From NCBI GenBank assembly GCA_026874595.1, contig CM049320.1:36988214-37052213 (forward strand): DNA of 64,000 nucleotides. Direction: 5' to 3'. Under the pieces are notes generated by a model. It did not search any database, was not told where the DNA came from, and was given only the letters and a program-made list of their open reading frames with translations. The translations under genes were made by a program, and so were the position numbers. Shown here one piece after another: positions 34,789 through 46,545 of this stretch (the stretch's first letter is position 1; every line of letters begins with the position of its first letter). Origin of the DNA: Sipunculus nudus (lineage: Eukaryota; Annelida; Sipuncula; Golfingiida; Sipunculidae).

Positions 34789-35316
34789 AGAAGTTCAAAA
34801 TTTCTACCACAGAAGTTTTTAGTCACTATATATCACGCCTTTGTTCAACCCTCAATAGATTATAGCCTAACAGTATGGGGCAGCTGTCCCAGCACATTCC
34901 GTGCCGCAATCCAACGAATGCAGTGTCGTGCGGCTAGGATAATAACAAAAAATTACGACCCAACACAAAGAAGTTTAGATTTAGTGAAAGAAATAGGCTT
35001 AATGACAATTGAACAGCGATATTTGTACCTCCTATCTATTTTAACCCATAAATGCATAAATGATTTAGCCCCTTCATATTTATGTAAGAATTTTCATATG
35101 GCGAAGGGCATTCATAATTATTCGACTCGGTTAACCGAAAACAAAAACTGTATCCTTCCGAAACCGCGTATTGAAGCCTTCAAGGCTACCTCTTTTTATG
35201 CAGGCAGTACTCTATGGAACTCCCTTCCTCGACACATTAAAATTGCTTCTAATTTGCAGCATTTTAAAAAATTATCACTTTCGTACTTCTCCGATTTTAC
35301 AATGATGTCATAATCT
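34789..35316 (+). pseudogene. LINE reverse transcriptase, C-terminal (thumb/connection) fragment
   Basis: An uninterrupted frame of about 175 codons ends at TAA. The upstream part reads SSKFLPQKFLVTIYHAFVQP then SIDYSLTVWGSCPSTFRAAI. It joins in frame to QRMQCRAARIITKNYD, followed by LVKEIGLMTIEQRYLYLL, SILTHKCINDLAPSYL and AGSTLWNSLPRHIK. The sequence hits the familiar landmarks of the region after the YADD palm: a V.P..DY...VWG box, LQ.RAARII, a W/GLMTIEQR motif, KC.N.LAPSYL and WN.LP. The frame is longer than expected by chance and has no stop, so the copy is fairly young. The palm and endonuclease are missing by 5' truncation, so it is not functional. Clade not assigned. Confidence 0.88.
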
Positions 35317-35604
35317 TATCACAGCACGAAATTGTTTTAGATGTAATCGTTGCTCTTACCGCTGTTAGAACCGTCCCTTTTATTAATTTTATGATATTAT
35401 CATTCCTTTGTAATGATTTTACAGTCTCATTATGTCTTTTATATTTCGCATTGTACATATACTTTTATGTATTTTTATTATCATGTTCCATTGTTTATAA
35501 TATCTTGTATATCTTGGAAGAGGGCCCTGCTTATAACAGAATTCTTATGCTGGTACAGGCCACCCTTCACAATATTATAATAATAATAATAATAATAATA
35601 ATAA
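34789..35604 (+). mobile_element. 5'-truncated LINE with (TAA)n tail
   Basis: The insertion comprises the ORF2 C-terminal fragment (34,789-35,316), a 3' untranslated region of about 260 bases ending GAGGGCCCTGCTTATAACAG...GGCCACCCTTCACAATA, and a (TAA)n tail at 35,576-35,604. A microsatellite tail on a 5'-truncated copy is typical of several non-LTR clades. Target duplications could not be fixed. Confidence 0.8.
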
Positions 35605-36585
35605 AACCATGATGAGATATTAACATCAGATTATTTGAGCAATTCAATGGTTAACATTTGAAGACAATTACAGCCAAAAGTAATTCCTGCAATGGATCAT
35701 CCATGCCAAGTGAAGTAGAGAGCGCTTATTAAATATGTATGTAACGCATTTATATTTATATTGTGGTACATGGTCGCTTTTCTACACAGTATAGATTTTC
35801 CTAGATGGTGTCTGACACCCAAACGCCTCTTCGGCATTGAATGATATCCTATTTTATATTTTATATTTCGGATAATAGGATTAAGAAAAAAGAGGGCTCC
35901 AACTCAGGAGGACTAATGGTGAAACTTAAAAAAAAGTCCCCAGGTCAGAAAAAGGGGATCCAGACACCAAAATTAGTCCAAAATTAGTCCAAAATTAGTC
36001 CAAACCTCTTAAAAAAGGTCTCGGTGGCTGAAAAGGGGCCCCTTGACCCCCTCTGATCCGCTTCTGTCTACCGGTTATGGTATTTTATCTAGTCCTAATA
36101 GATTATACTGATTTTATTGTCATGCTATAGCAATTAATAGGCTTACCTTTGGATTGGACGCAAGGGGCACGTTTCCCCCTAAAATCTGACAATGATTTTT
36201 AGAGGGTCCCAATTTCTATTTTTAATTGCTGTGTGATACCTTAATCTTTAGCTGAATAAGCTTAAAAATTTCCATTTGCTAGGACAAAGCCCTAGTTTTA
36301 TTATACAGGCAATAAATTAAGATGACCTACTATTTATCTTGACCGAGCAAAAGCCTCATTGCTCATGCAAAATCATGCCATGTCATGAAATGTAGTGGGG
36401 GGGGGGGGGGGGGGCACAACGTGCCGGCGTCCCCACTTCAATCACCACGATTAATTTTAGAGAGGTTGTCAATTTCTTTACCCGTCCTGGCGGCAGAACC
36501 TCTTTTTGAATAAACTACAATATACAGGGCCTCCGAGAGGAATATTTTGATGCGGTACAAGAAGGTTCAAGGGCCCCCTCTCTGC

Positions 36586-36616
<31 letters not shown>

Positions 36617-37242
36617 AACCTTTCAGTTCTATGGGTTCAAGGAATGTAAACTATAGAAGGGGCAATGGACCATGGTGAGTGATGCAATGAAACTCTTGAC
36701 TTTTTGGCTGCATTTGAGACTATATATAATATGTTTTCCATGAATATACTTACTTCACCATGATAAACTCCATGTCATTTTGGAGGATTTATTAATACAC
36801 AAGAAGGCACGAAACATTTATGTACAAGATTGATGAAAGTCTATTTTACTATGTTAATTTACTGTAAATAAATATGATATTGTCCTTCAGATAAATTGAT
36901 CACGCAGACCAAACCTTAAAACGTATGACAGATTACGCTTAATTGTTCAATAAACAAAGTTAAAAAAATTGAAAATGTAACCATTGCTAATTGAGCAGGC
37001 ATGACTGCAGCCTCAAGGTACAAGAGATTTCCCACAAAACAATATGTGACTCCCATGCTATATGTAGTATCAACAACAAAAAAAAGACATAACCAATGGA
37101 AATTTGGAAGGATTATGGGGACATAAACAACAGTTTGATAGATTATTCCTATTGTTATTATTATAATTGTAATTGTTTGATAGATCACAACATACCTATG
37201 CAGCTATTTAAAGCGAGTGCATTTGTGTCAGTTTGCCGCCTG
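35605..37242. other. No supported gene; G/C tracts and hAT-like terminus
   Basis: Three tandem 11-mers around AAAATTAGTCC at 35,970-36,003. The complement of 36,035-36,067 starts CAGAAGCGGATCAGAGGGGG, resembling a hAT-type terminus, but no partner was found. Poly(G) at 36,397-36,414, poly(C) at about 36,586-36,602, then (CA)n. 36,420-36,525 resembles 41,998-42,110. Confidence 0.5.
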
Positions 37243-37379
37243 CAGGGGCGTAGCCAGAGGGGGGCCGCAGGGGGCCATGCCCCCCCCCCCCCTGATTGCA
37301 TCTAGTACTCCTTTCGGAATTTCACTTAATCTGATATATACTAATATAATATATTACTAATACACACACACACAAATAT

Positions 37380-37462
<83 letters not shown>

Positions 37463-37959
37463 TTATATTGCCTTTGCTATCAGTAGCGGATCCGGTGAGG
37501 GCGCCTTCGGCGCGCGGCCCCCCGTTGAGCTGCAATATCTCTCATTTGATCTAATTACCCAATTTTCGTGGTTAATATTCGTTTTCAATATTTCATTTTA
37601 TTAAATAGTATTAGATTATATTTAAGTTATCTACAGTTTATTACTCTGCACATTCATAAGTTGAGGATGAGGATATTTATGAACAGCTGCAGAACAACTG
37701 CAGAGCACCAGGCCCTAGTTAGGGTTGACCGTGGACAATCTCATGGCTCGATCCTCTGTTGTTACCTTACTCGCGATCTGTGCTCTTAGGAGTACTGTGT
37801 GATTTCGAGACCAGGGATCCCAGTGAAATTTAGTTTAACAAAGTTTAACATAAGACATCAACATATCACTTATTTCACTCCGAGATTACATTTAAAAGAT
37901 AATATTTTGCACCACTGATCACGGTCCCCTCCCCTTCCTCAATCCTGGCTACGCCCCTG
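37243..37959. mobile_element. hAT-like TIR element, about 0.72 kb
   Basis: The left end CAGGGGCGTAGCCAGAGG and complement of the right end CAGGGGCGTAGCCAGGAT match over 15 bases. GCCTG precedes the left end and follows the right end, which is shorter than the 8 bp expected for hAT, so the flanks may have decayed. The body holds poly(C), (CA)n(TA)n and, at 37,484, another hAT-terminus-like CAGTAGCGGATCCGG. No transposase frame. Confidence 0.65.
37378..37459. repeat. Compound (CA)n(TA)n microsatellite
   Basis: About 22 CA repeats followed directly by about 19 TA repeats. Only the complementary frame through it looks open. Confidence 0.96.
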
Positions 37960-38979
37960 GCCTGATACATGTATAGCAGCAACGGTTTTGTCAGTTTAAA
38001 GATATTCTCCAGTGGAAAGGTAAAAATAGCACAGACTGCTGGGATTTTATTTTTAAAGACACGTTTTCTTATATATATAAATATATACAAACATCTCACG
38101 GCTCACATATATCAGCATCGTGTTTGAAGAATTAGACCATTAAAAATCTACAATAAACCTTATTTCTTATATACTAGCTTTATGTGGAATATACGGTATG
38201 TTTAATAATACAGACCAAAGGAACAGACTTGGGCCAAAACGAGAATGGCCAACAATACATTTTATACGAATTTCCGGGCCCTGTTAGAAAATTGAAAATA
38301 AATATAATTTATTAGGCTAATTATTAACGGATTTCTTCCGAAAATTTCCGCATCGCCAATATAATATAATCAAGGGATTCAATTCACTCTGGAATTTTCA
38401 TATTTATAAGGATTATATTCGGTCATGTGAAACCTTTTTGTCCGCCCGGACCCCATTGGGCCACCGCCTTAAAATATGTATACATAAGCTAACCCATATA
38501 ATTTCAGATAAATTAGATTTCCTGTTTTTCTCATGCGTTTCCTTGTCCTTTTGGAATCTTATGTGTCCGACCCCCCTTAGTCCGTTATTAGCACTTATGA
38601 ATAAATCTATAACAAAGACACAAAAATTCCGCATTTAACGGATTTTAATGTGCCCTATCAAACTCCATATTGATCCGGGTCCCCTTGAGCCCCCCCCCCC
38701 CCCCCCCCCCCCCGGTGAGAAACTACATACATGTAATTTAATACAAAAGCCGTAATCATTTTTAATTAATTTTCTTTTTCTAAAGGAAAAAAAAATAACC
38801 TGGTCGTTACAGGCCTCCATAGGCTATTTCTGGTAATTCACAAGTAAAACCTGTATTTTAAGTTAATACAAATATCAAATGAGACTACCTCTACATTCTA
38901 GGCGTTGAACTGGCAGTTATATGAAACACCATTTGTTGGGCCACCAAGGAAAAACAGGAGGAAAGGAAATGAAAACAGC
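37960..38979. other. No supported gene; 24-base poly(C)
   Basis: The poly(C) at 38,690-38,713 is the longest mononucleotide G/C run of the window. Otherwise unremarkable AT-rich sequence. Confidence 0.5.
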
Positions 38980-39153
38980 TCCAGACAGCATGATGCGCCC
39001 AATGTATGCTCAAATCTATAGTAACCATGATATCAGACCTGTAACAATTACATCACGAGGGACTGGTCGCCATTGTACACATCCTGTTGCTGACGCTGGG
39101 TAATCCCAGCTTGTTTAGCTGACTCACAGCTGCTGAAAACACGGGTTACCATA

Positions 39154-39214
39154 ATGTCGATTTTAAGCAGGACTGTAATATTATTGATTTCCATCATGAC
39201 AGCTGAAATATCAG
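39154..39214 (+). CDS. Candidate first exon, signal peptide (paralogue A)
   Basis: An ATG opens 20 codons, MSILSRTVILLISIMTAEIS, then a split Gly codon at the donor G|GTAATA (39,215). The coding part is 61 bases, so the intron is phase 1. The peptide has one basic residue, a 10-residue hydrophobic core and small residues at the end, a typical signal peptide. The paralogous exon at 42,410 keeps the same layout, donor and phase, while flanking intron-like sequence has diverged with many indels. The downstream exons and the mature protein were not found in the window. Alternatively both are fortuitous short frames within an old duplication. Confidence 0.5.
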
Positions 39215-40942
39215 GTAATACTAACTGTTGTGTAAGCATGCATCATATTTTCTGTACGGGGACAAGGAGAGAGCTACTTAAAGTACAGTACGCATCCATG
39301 ATAAAATGTATGTGTTGAAGACGGGAAGTAGTATTATAATAGCTGCGGAGGAGGGGGGCTGGTTCACTGAACGTCACATGACAAATACCCTATAAAATAA
39401 TGTATATACTAATCATTACTTATCAGACTCTCTGCTAAGCTAATGCTTATACACACGAATGTCCCACGTCGGGTTTTTTACCTATATATGTTTCCTTCAT
39501 ATATGTACGATTCCAACATCCGGTGTTTTAGTCGGCACTATTTCCTCATTCGTTAGGATATTGATCAAATAAATATGTTCAGATATATTCTCCGTATTCT
39601 CGTAATGCCTGCGATATCTCTATTTCGAACTCGTCAAACTTCTTCATATATTTTACGTGATACTTAAGGAGGAAAGAACTCCCTAATTCAAGCAATAATT
39701 TAATGAGAGGTTCATCAGAAAAAATAATCTGCATCATCTGCAGTGATACAATGCATCATCCAAACATTATGCGGGAAGGATGTATAAAGCAAACTTAAAT
39801 TGATATAACAGATTATGGTTTACAACACCTTATTCCCCTAAACATTTTAATTTCTTTTTTATTTGGATATCAGACATAAACAAGCAACGTAGTGTCCTTA
39901 AAATTGGTTGGTCTATATGGACTTGACCTTCTACATTTCTTATTATGCAATAACAGAGTTTGGGGATACTATGTCTTTAGCTGGACGCTGCCCCCGCCGC
40001 ATAGGTTTCCGGAGAAATCCTCTGAGATCCTTGGACCGATCTTTCCGAACCTTAGTGATAACAGCCCTTATCTCAAGAGTGGTACAATGTATTGGGCTAA
40101 AATTGTGCACGTCCATAGATCTTTGATCTCTTCAGTGGCGCAAATAGAGGGGGCGCAACCCTAAAATCGGAAGGAGGCCCTTCTGCGTCCTTTTAGACAT
40201 TTTTCATATTATATTGATGTTCCAGAAATTAGTAGGAAACAAGCATATTTAAACTTGTTTGAACACACGGATTCGCTGTAAAATTGTCTGCTGCTAAACA
40301 TATCAAATATTGTTAGTTCGCGCACGCATTATTATTATAATTATTAGTAGTAATTATGTAAGGTATCCAAATCAAATTGTTAATTATGCAAGTATTAATA
40401 CTAACTTCATAGGTTAACCCCCTCGAAATATGTACCTGGTGAAAACATTTAGGAATTTTTTTTTTAATTTTTAAAGTAATGTAACCCCCTGTACAGGGCC
40501 TCTGAAAGTTGAGGAGTCGTGAAGAACGAGAAAATCATCATGAAGCCAACTCCAATAAGAATACAAGGCTTACATGGGTAGATGAGTTATAACTATACCG
40601 ATATTTGGTTCCATTGTTTGTGTATTGTTTTTTTTTTCGTCTGCATGTTTGTGCTAGATCTCACATATGGCTAGTTTTCAAAAATTGACCTTTGTGCATA
40701 ATATTAGTCTGAAGTGACAGAGTTGCACCTGATATTTGCTTTAGACCTTGACCTGATTTCCATGGTCATCCACACCTTGGCTGATTCCCAATTATCGCTC
40801 AATAGGGGGCGTCACGGGGGATTCCAGTGATCGCTAAGACTAATTGCAAACACCTAGTTTCTCTCTATTTACGGGCATGTAAAACACCATACTAAAATAT
40901 TTTGGGAAGATATGCCTTCATATAACTAACGTTGCTTTTTAT

Positions 40943-40946
<4 letters not shown>

Positions 40947-40995
<49 letters not shown>
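40947..40995. repeat. (TA)n microsatellite, expanded only in copy A
   Basis: The corresponding site in copy B (about 45,880) has only AAAATATATATTTTTGATAT, so the expansion arose after the duplication. Confidence 0.95.
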
Positions 40996-41000
<5 letters not shown>

Positions 41001-42409
41001 ATATTCTGGCAGAATGTAATAAAAAATCAATATATGCAAGTAATGATATGCAATTATTATCAAGATTTTAGTTCAATGCTTGAAAATTTCCATCAAATAA
41101 AAACATAATTTAAACACATTTTGGTATAAAAAATACCAGAATACCTTTCTATCAACAAAAAACATTACACAATAAAGACGTAGTGAAGCGTGGTAACCAA
41201 AGGTTTGTGTGCCTAACCCTCCAATAAGTGGGGAAGTTTTTAAAATGGCTGTTAGATATATGTTAGATATTCTTCTATTCAGACTAACCTTCAGGTACAT
41301 ACCCCTCAAAAGTTGTGGTTCACTGAAATTGGCATTAAAAAAAAGAATATTTGCTCATGGGATTTGGATATGTTATCATTCTTGTCCGAAATTCACAAGA
41401 GCTTGATATATTTATGATGAAATGAATGAAAGGAAGATATACAGTCACTCGCACAGTCAAAAGTTCATTCTATTAACTACGGTACAACTTATATGGACAC
41501 TTTTAAAGCACGGACCAGGCCCTATAAAGACATAAAGTGCATGACGCCATGTTATTTTTTTCAACAAGTTGTAGTCACATGTTTTTTTAAGCTGTTCATT
41601 ATTGCTTACGTTTGGAATCTCACTCACAAAAAGAACACAAAATTTTCATTTAAAAAAAAGATTCAAAGATTATATAAGAAACTTGCCTACGTACCGAAAT
41701 TCCTCTTAGTCCATTTTAGTTCATTATGGTGGAATTAGGTCTGATCACTTATTATATACAGCAAAAAAAAAAGGTCCATATTATAATTTGTTATTTCAGC
41801 ATGTATGCTTTTACTATAAAGTTTGAAAGCTTAAGCGATAATTGAACAGTTTAGCACAGACACATAATAAAAATCGAGATTTTTTTTGGACCTGACATTT
41901 TTATTTCCTACAAATGTGTTTAAGTTACATATAGATTTTGTTACATATATGGACTAACCCGTGAAAGACCTTTAGAGAGGTATCTTCATTTTAAAAACAT
42001 GCCGGCGTCAGCCGTTGAATCAGGTCGATGAATTTTAGAGAGGACCCCAATTTCAATTTCTTAACTTTTCCTGGTGGCAAAAATCATTGTTAAATAAACT
42101 ACAAATAATTTGCATTATTGCTTACTTTATTCTCATAGTTTTTTTAAAGATACACATCCCATGGGGGGGGGGGCTGTCCTCCCACTCCCCCGATCCGGAC
42201 AGACGGCATAGTGCGCCCAACGTATGCCAGAATCCAATAATTGATGTTCCCATGGTTACAGACCTGACAGATTAACATCAAGTTAACCTACGAGGGATTA
42301 GCTGCACGGAACCCGGCATATCAGTTAAACCGCCAGATAATGGTGTTGATAATGGAGCAACCCGCAGCTTGTTACAACCTTACAGCTGCTGATAACACTT
42401 GTTTCCAAA

Positions 42410-42467
42410 ATGGCGTTCTTGGCCAAGGCTGTCATACTGATTTCCATCATGAAAACTGAAGCATCGG
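42410..42467 (+). CDS. Candidate first exon, signal peptide (paralogue B)
   Basis: An ATG in good context (AAAATGG) opens 19 codons, MAFLAKAVILISIMKTEAS, then a split Gly codon at donor G|GTAATG (42,468). Coding length is 58 bases, so the intron is phase 1, as in paralogue A. Aligned to A, residues VIL.ISIM.TE.S are shared and the N-terminus is one codon shorter. The basic start plus hydrophobic core support a signal peptide. Preservation of frame, donor and phase despite point changes suggests coding constraint, but 19 codons are too few to prove it. No continuing exon was identified. Confidence 0.5.
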
Positions 42468-43186
42468 GTAATGTTAACTGTTCTGTTTTAATTTATCTTA
42501 TTTTCTTTACATGGACAAGGAAAGGGCTGGTTAAAGTAAAGTTCGCATCCACGATAACATGTTTGAGATAAAGACTGAAAATTGTATGATAATTGCTGGG
42601 AGGCGGGGGGGGGGGGGGGTTAACATTACTAATTTCTGAGTCGAATTACTGGGTATGAGACATATGTGAATATACTCGAATGTCCTATGTCGGGTTTTTA
42701 TCCCTTGGTTTTAATTTAACATGACGGATTTCAACATCCAGGATTTAGTCAACATTAGTTCCTCGTTCGTATTTATATTGGGATAAATCGATCCAATAAA
42801 TTTGTTTCTATGTATTCTCCTTATTTCCTGTATGCCTGTGAGTTCCCAATATGGGACTCTCCAATGACCTTCCTCTCTTTCTCGCGATATTGAAGGAGGA
42901 AATATAAGTCCCTTCTGCAACGATCAAGTGAAAGGTTAATTAGGAAAGATGCTGCAGAATTTATTATGCAAAGCGCAACCCAGGCATTAGGTAGAATGTA
43001 TAAAGAATACGAATTCTATTTGATATATATGGTTATGGGGTACAATAATAACTTATTCCCCTGAACATTTTAATTTATATGTATAACAGTGTTATCAGAC
43101 GTATACGAGCAGTGTAGTGCACTCAAAATTGGTTGGACTAAATGGACTTGACGGACATGGTAATACCATTTGCATTTTTATATTTA

Positions 43187-44085
43187 AATAATTAGCTCAG
43201 CTGACTTAAGTCATCGTGTCTTAAGTAATACCCCTTGTCTGTCGCCCGTCCGTCAGACATTCCGATTATCGTACTCTCAGTTTACAGGGCACAAATCATA
43301 ACTTTTATTTGAAGATGAACTATACAAATCATCTTTATGGTAAATTTTAAAGTTACCCAACAAATGTATGCTTTCAACAAAAAATACCAATAGGGTGTAT
43401 ATCATACCTACGTATATCCTTATCATCATGTGATATTTGAAAAAAAAGGGCTAGCTGCGGATACAGATGCAATTTTAACATTATGACCTGAAACAAAGGC
43501 TCTTAATCACCGACACTCATACTTAATATAGTTGACCTTATTAACTAGTGCAAGGATTCCCCTGCTATAAGACAGTTGAATTGATCGTGGACAATCCCTT
43601 TTGATATACAAGATGATGGATATAAATGGTAGCCCCAGCTTTATTTTTTATTCTACCAATTGTTTAATACAGTAAAAAAAAGTCATGTCATACTTTGAGC
43701 TCATCAAGGATTTTTATTTGTTTAAATGGACTCATTTAAGAGTGGCCATTATTTGCTCATCACACAATATCTTCAAACTTTTTTAAAATGTGATGTTTGT
43801 CAAAGGCTAAAAGCCTAGTGTTTGTATAAGTTATGAATGGCCGCCAGGCAGTGTCTGCAAAGTAACTTAAAAAAAGCATGAATTTTAAGAATGCAACTGG
43901 AACTAGGAAAGAAAATCTTTCTTTCTGACGGTGAGCGGTCTCATTCTGCATTAACCAAGGTTGCAGAATAGGGCAACATTTTTATCATGTAAAACATCGA
44001 GCCCATGTAAACATGATAAAGTAGTTGTTGTAAAATGTGACAACAATAAACAAAACAGTGCTTGAAACAGGGCAACCTGTAACAG
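43187..44085 (-). mobile_element. Satellite-type element end within copy B
   Basis: AGCTCAGCTGACTTAAGTCA at 43,194 has the 3'-hairpin word of the satellite elements. It is followed by GTCTGTCGCCCGTCCGTCAG and, at 43,280, CAGGGCACAAATCATAAC, the same order as at 58,145-58,250. Copy A lacks this segment. The other end and any array were not found, so the inner limit is set by resumption of the duplication at about 44,085. Confidence 0.55.
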
Positions 44086-44481
44086 GGGTAGGTATTAATA
44101 CTAACTTCATGTGTTTACCCCCTCAAAATTATGTACCTCGTGGAAATATTGAGATATTTTTTTTTATTTTTAAACCAGTGTAACCCCACTGTGCATGGAC
44201 TCTGAATGTTGTGAAATTGTGAAAAACATGAAAATCATCATAAAGACAAATCCTATAAGGATACAAGGCTTACAAGTGTCGTTACGAAACCAATAGTTTG
44301 ATTCAATTGTTTGTGTATGGACTTTGTCAGGTTTCCAAGAGTACAAAACAATAAAATATTTTTTTCCCTGTATTTGGGTTACTTTCATCTGTTTTTTTTT
44401 CTTTCTTTTACCATGTTTTTGCCAGATCTCAAATACGGCTGGTTTTCAGTAATTGACCTTTTTGCATTATATTAGTATGAG

Positions 44482-45600
44482 CAAGGAGATTACAGGACTG
44501 GAGTATCAAGTGAGAGTCTGGCCGTGTCGAATGTTGCTGACGGGGGTCATAAATCTCGCTGCACAATGGCACACAGAGATGACGCTGCGCCTTGATAAGC
44601 CCGGCGCTAATTGATACAGCGCGAGAGACCCCCCTTCGGCGTGACTTCGGAACAGCTCGTTAGTTCCCGGAGACCACCAATGCATTTATTGCAGCCCATT
44701 CAGGGGTACTGAGGAGTGAAATTCCATATAAAAATTAACATTAAAACTCATTGCTATAAATATATGTTTCCCCAGTTTAACATAATATTTACAGGATGTA
44801 ATAGTACCGGTATTTTTATAAATATAACGACAAGGATGAGAAAGTTTCTCCCCTAATTTACCTCCGGTAGTATTTAATATAAATTTTTAAACAGTCATAA
44901 GTTTGATCACCATATTTTCATATGTGCGGGAAACGTGTGTGTAGCTGTAGTTGCAAATGTCGCCTGAGCTATAGCTTGGCTGCGGTAAATATGGGCGATA
45001 ATACGAGAACAACGCCGTCAGTGACAGAGCGGGCGATGGCTCGCTGTTAGCCATCAAAATGAAAGTCATCCGATCATAAGCGTCAACAATTTTTTTTATC
45101 GACGGAATACTATAATACACGGCTTATTATTAATATAAGTCAGAAGTGTGGGAACTGGTGGAATTATTTTTATAATTCCGAAGTTATTCAGGGAATGTCA
45201 GGTTTACACTTACCAGTCGTCCGTCATGATTGACATGAATCATGGCAGAAGTTGATGCAGAGTGACCGCATCTATCCCAAAATTTATTGCAAATAAATTT
45301 GTTGCGCATAATTCTTGACAAAACAAACTATTTGCGCATTCATAATTCCGGTCAATGTTATTCCAGTGATTTACTGCTCAGTTGCTGGATATGTCGCTCT
45401 CCGCTTCAGCGGGCTACAGCGGACCGCAGAAGTAACATCTAGCAGGCTCGCTTTATCAAAGGCCGTGCCGCCGCTGCACCTGACACCGTGGCGCAATAGG
45501 CGTACAATAGAGTTAATGGGCTTATCATGTCTTAATTGCAATTAGCGCGCGACCTTGCAGGGCTTTTGACAGTTGTTACTCCAGTCTTGTAATCTACTTG
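44482..45600. mobile_element. 1,119-bp TIR element inserted in copy B
   Basis: Left end CAAGGAGATTACAGGACTGG; complement of right end CAAGTAGATTACAAGACTGG. The TIRs match at 27 of about 31 positions. Flanks GTATGAG (44,475-44,481) and GTCTGAG (45,601-45,607) form a 7-bp target duplication (8 bp if the next C is shared). The empty site is preserved in copy A as GTCTGAA (40,707-40,713). The interior is GC-richer at both ends with an AT-rich middle. No transposase. The superfamily is uncertain; hAT is possible if the duplication is 8 bp. Confidence 0.85.
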
Positions 45601-46545
45601 GTCTGAGCTGACAGAGTTGCACTATATATTTACTTTGGACCTGGACCTGATTTCCATGGTCAAACACTCCTTAGAAAATTCCCAATTATGGCTCAGTAGG
45701 GAGCGTCAAGGGAATTCGAGTGATCGCTAAGACTAATTGCAAACGTCTAGTTTTTTCTCTATTTACGGACAAGTAAACCACCATACTAATAATATTCTGG
45801 GAAGATATGACTTTATATAACAAACATTACTTTGTTTTACAAGGTATTATTCTATATTTGCTTTTTATAAAAGAAAAATATATATTTTTGATATTTTGGC
45901 AGAATGTAATGAAAAAATCAATATATGCAAGCAATGATATGAAATTATTATCAAAGTTTATGTTCTATACTTGAAAATCAGCATCAAATAAAAACATAAT
46001 TAAACACATTTCGGTAAAAAAAAATACAAGAATACCTTTTTATCAACAAAGACCATTTCATATTTGTTTTCAAACTAAACGTCATGTACATACCTTTCAA
46101 AAGTTGTGGTTCACAGAAATTGGCCTTAAAATTTTTTGTTGATTTTGGCATATGTAATTGTGATCGTTGTTGTCCAAATTTCCACAAAAGCTTGATGCGT
46201 TTATGATGAAATAAATGAAAGGAAGATGTACAGTCACCCGCACACTCAAAAGTTCAATTTAATAACTACGGTACAAATGATATGGACACTTTTAAGGAAT
46301 GGACCAGGCTCTATAACGACAAAAAATGCATAACTTCAGCTTAATTTTTCAAAAAGTTGTAGCCACTTGTGTTAATTTTTGCCAAAATTGTAATCGCATT
46401 CACAATATAAAACCACATGATGTACGTTTAACTGAAACATCTGTGTCAATAACTGCTGTTAATTATTGTTTAAGTTTATTATCTCACTCACAGATAGTCC
46501 GTTACAATTTCATTTAAAAAATGTTCAAAGATACTACCTGTACAG

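Larger units (their letters stand above)
38980..41680 (+). repeat. Tandem segmental duplication, copy A
   Basis: Collinear with copy B (42,198-46,545). Matching landmarks in order: GCGCCCAATGTATGC, the signal-peptide exon, GTACGCATCCATGATAA, CCAACATCC, TTAAAATTGGTTGG, TATTAATACTAACTTCAT, ATACAAGGCTTACA, GATCGCTAAGACTAATTGCA, GGCAGAATGTAAT and CATACCCCTCAAAAGTTGTG. Identity looks roughly 75-85% in conserved blocks. Copy-specific inserts exist on both sides. Confidence 0.88.
42198..46545 (+). repeat. Tandem segmental duplication, copy B
   Basis: Longer than copy A because of two additional segments: about 43,170-44,085, which begins at a satellite-element-type hairpin, and the 1,119-bp transposon at 44,482-45,600. 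G runs precede it (42,163-42,172) and lie within it (about 42,605-42,619). Confidence 0.88.

Noticed and set aside
37484-37510. hAT-like terminus CAGTAGCGGATCCGG
   Set aside because: No partner end was found. It was recorded only as part of the larger 37.2-38.0 kb element.
40132-40160. hAT-like terminus CAGTGGCGCAAATAGAGGGG
   Set aside because: No inverted partner or target duplication was found. A single terminus-like word is not enough.
39892-40164. Two overlapping frames of 72 and 90 codons in copy A only
   Set aside because: The segment is absent from copy B, the frames compete and neither shows a known motif. Probably an insertion of unknown type.
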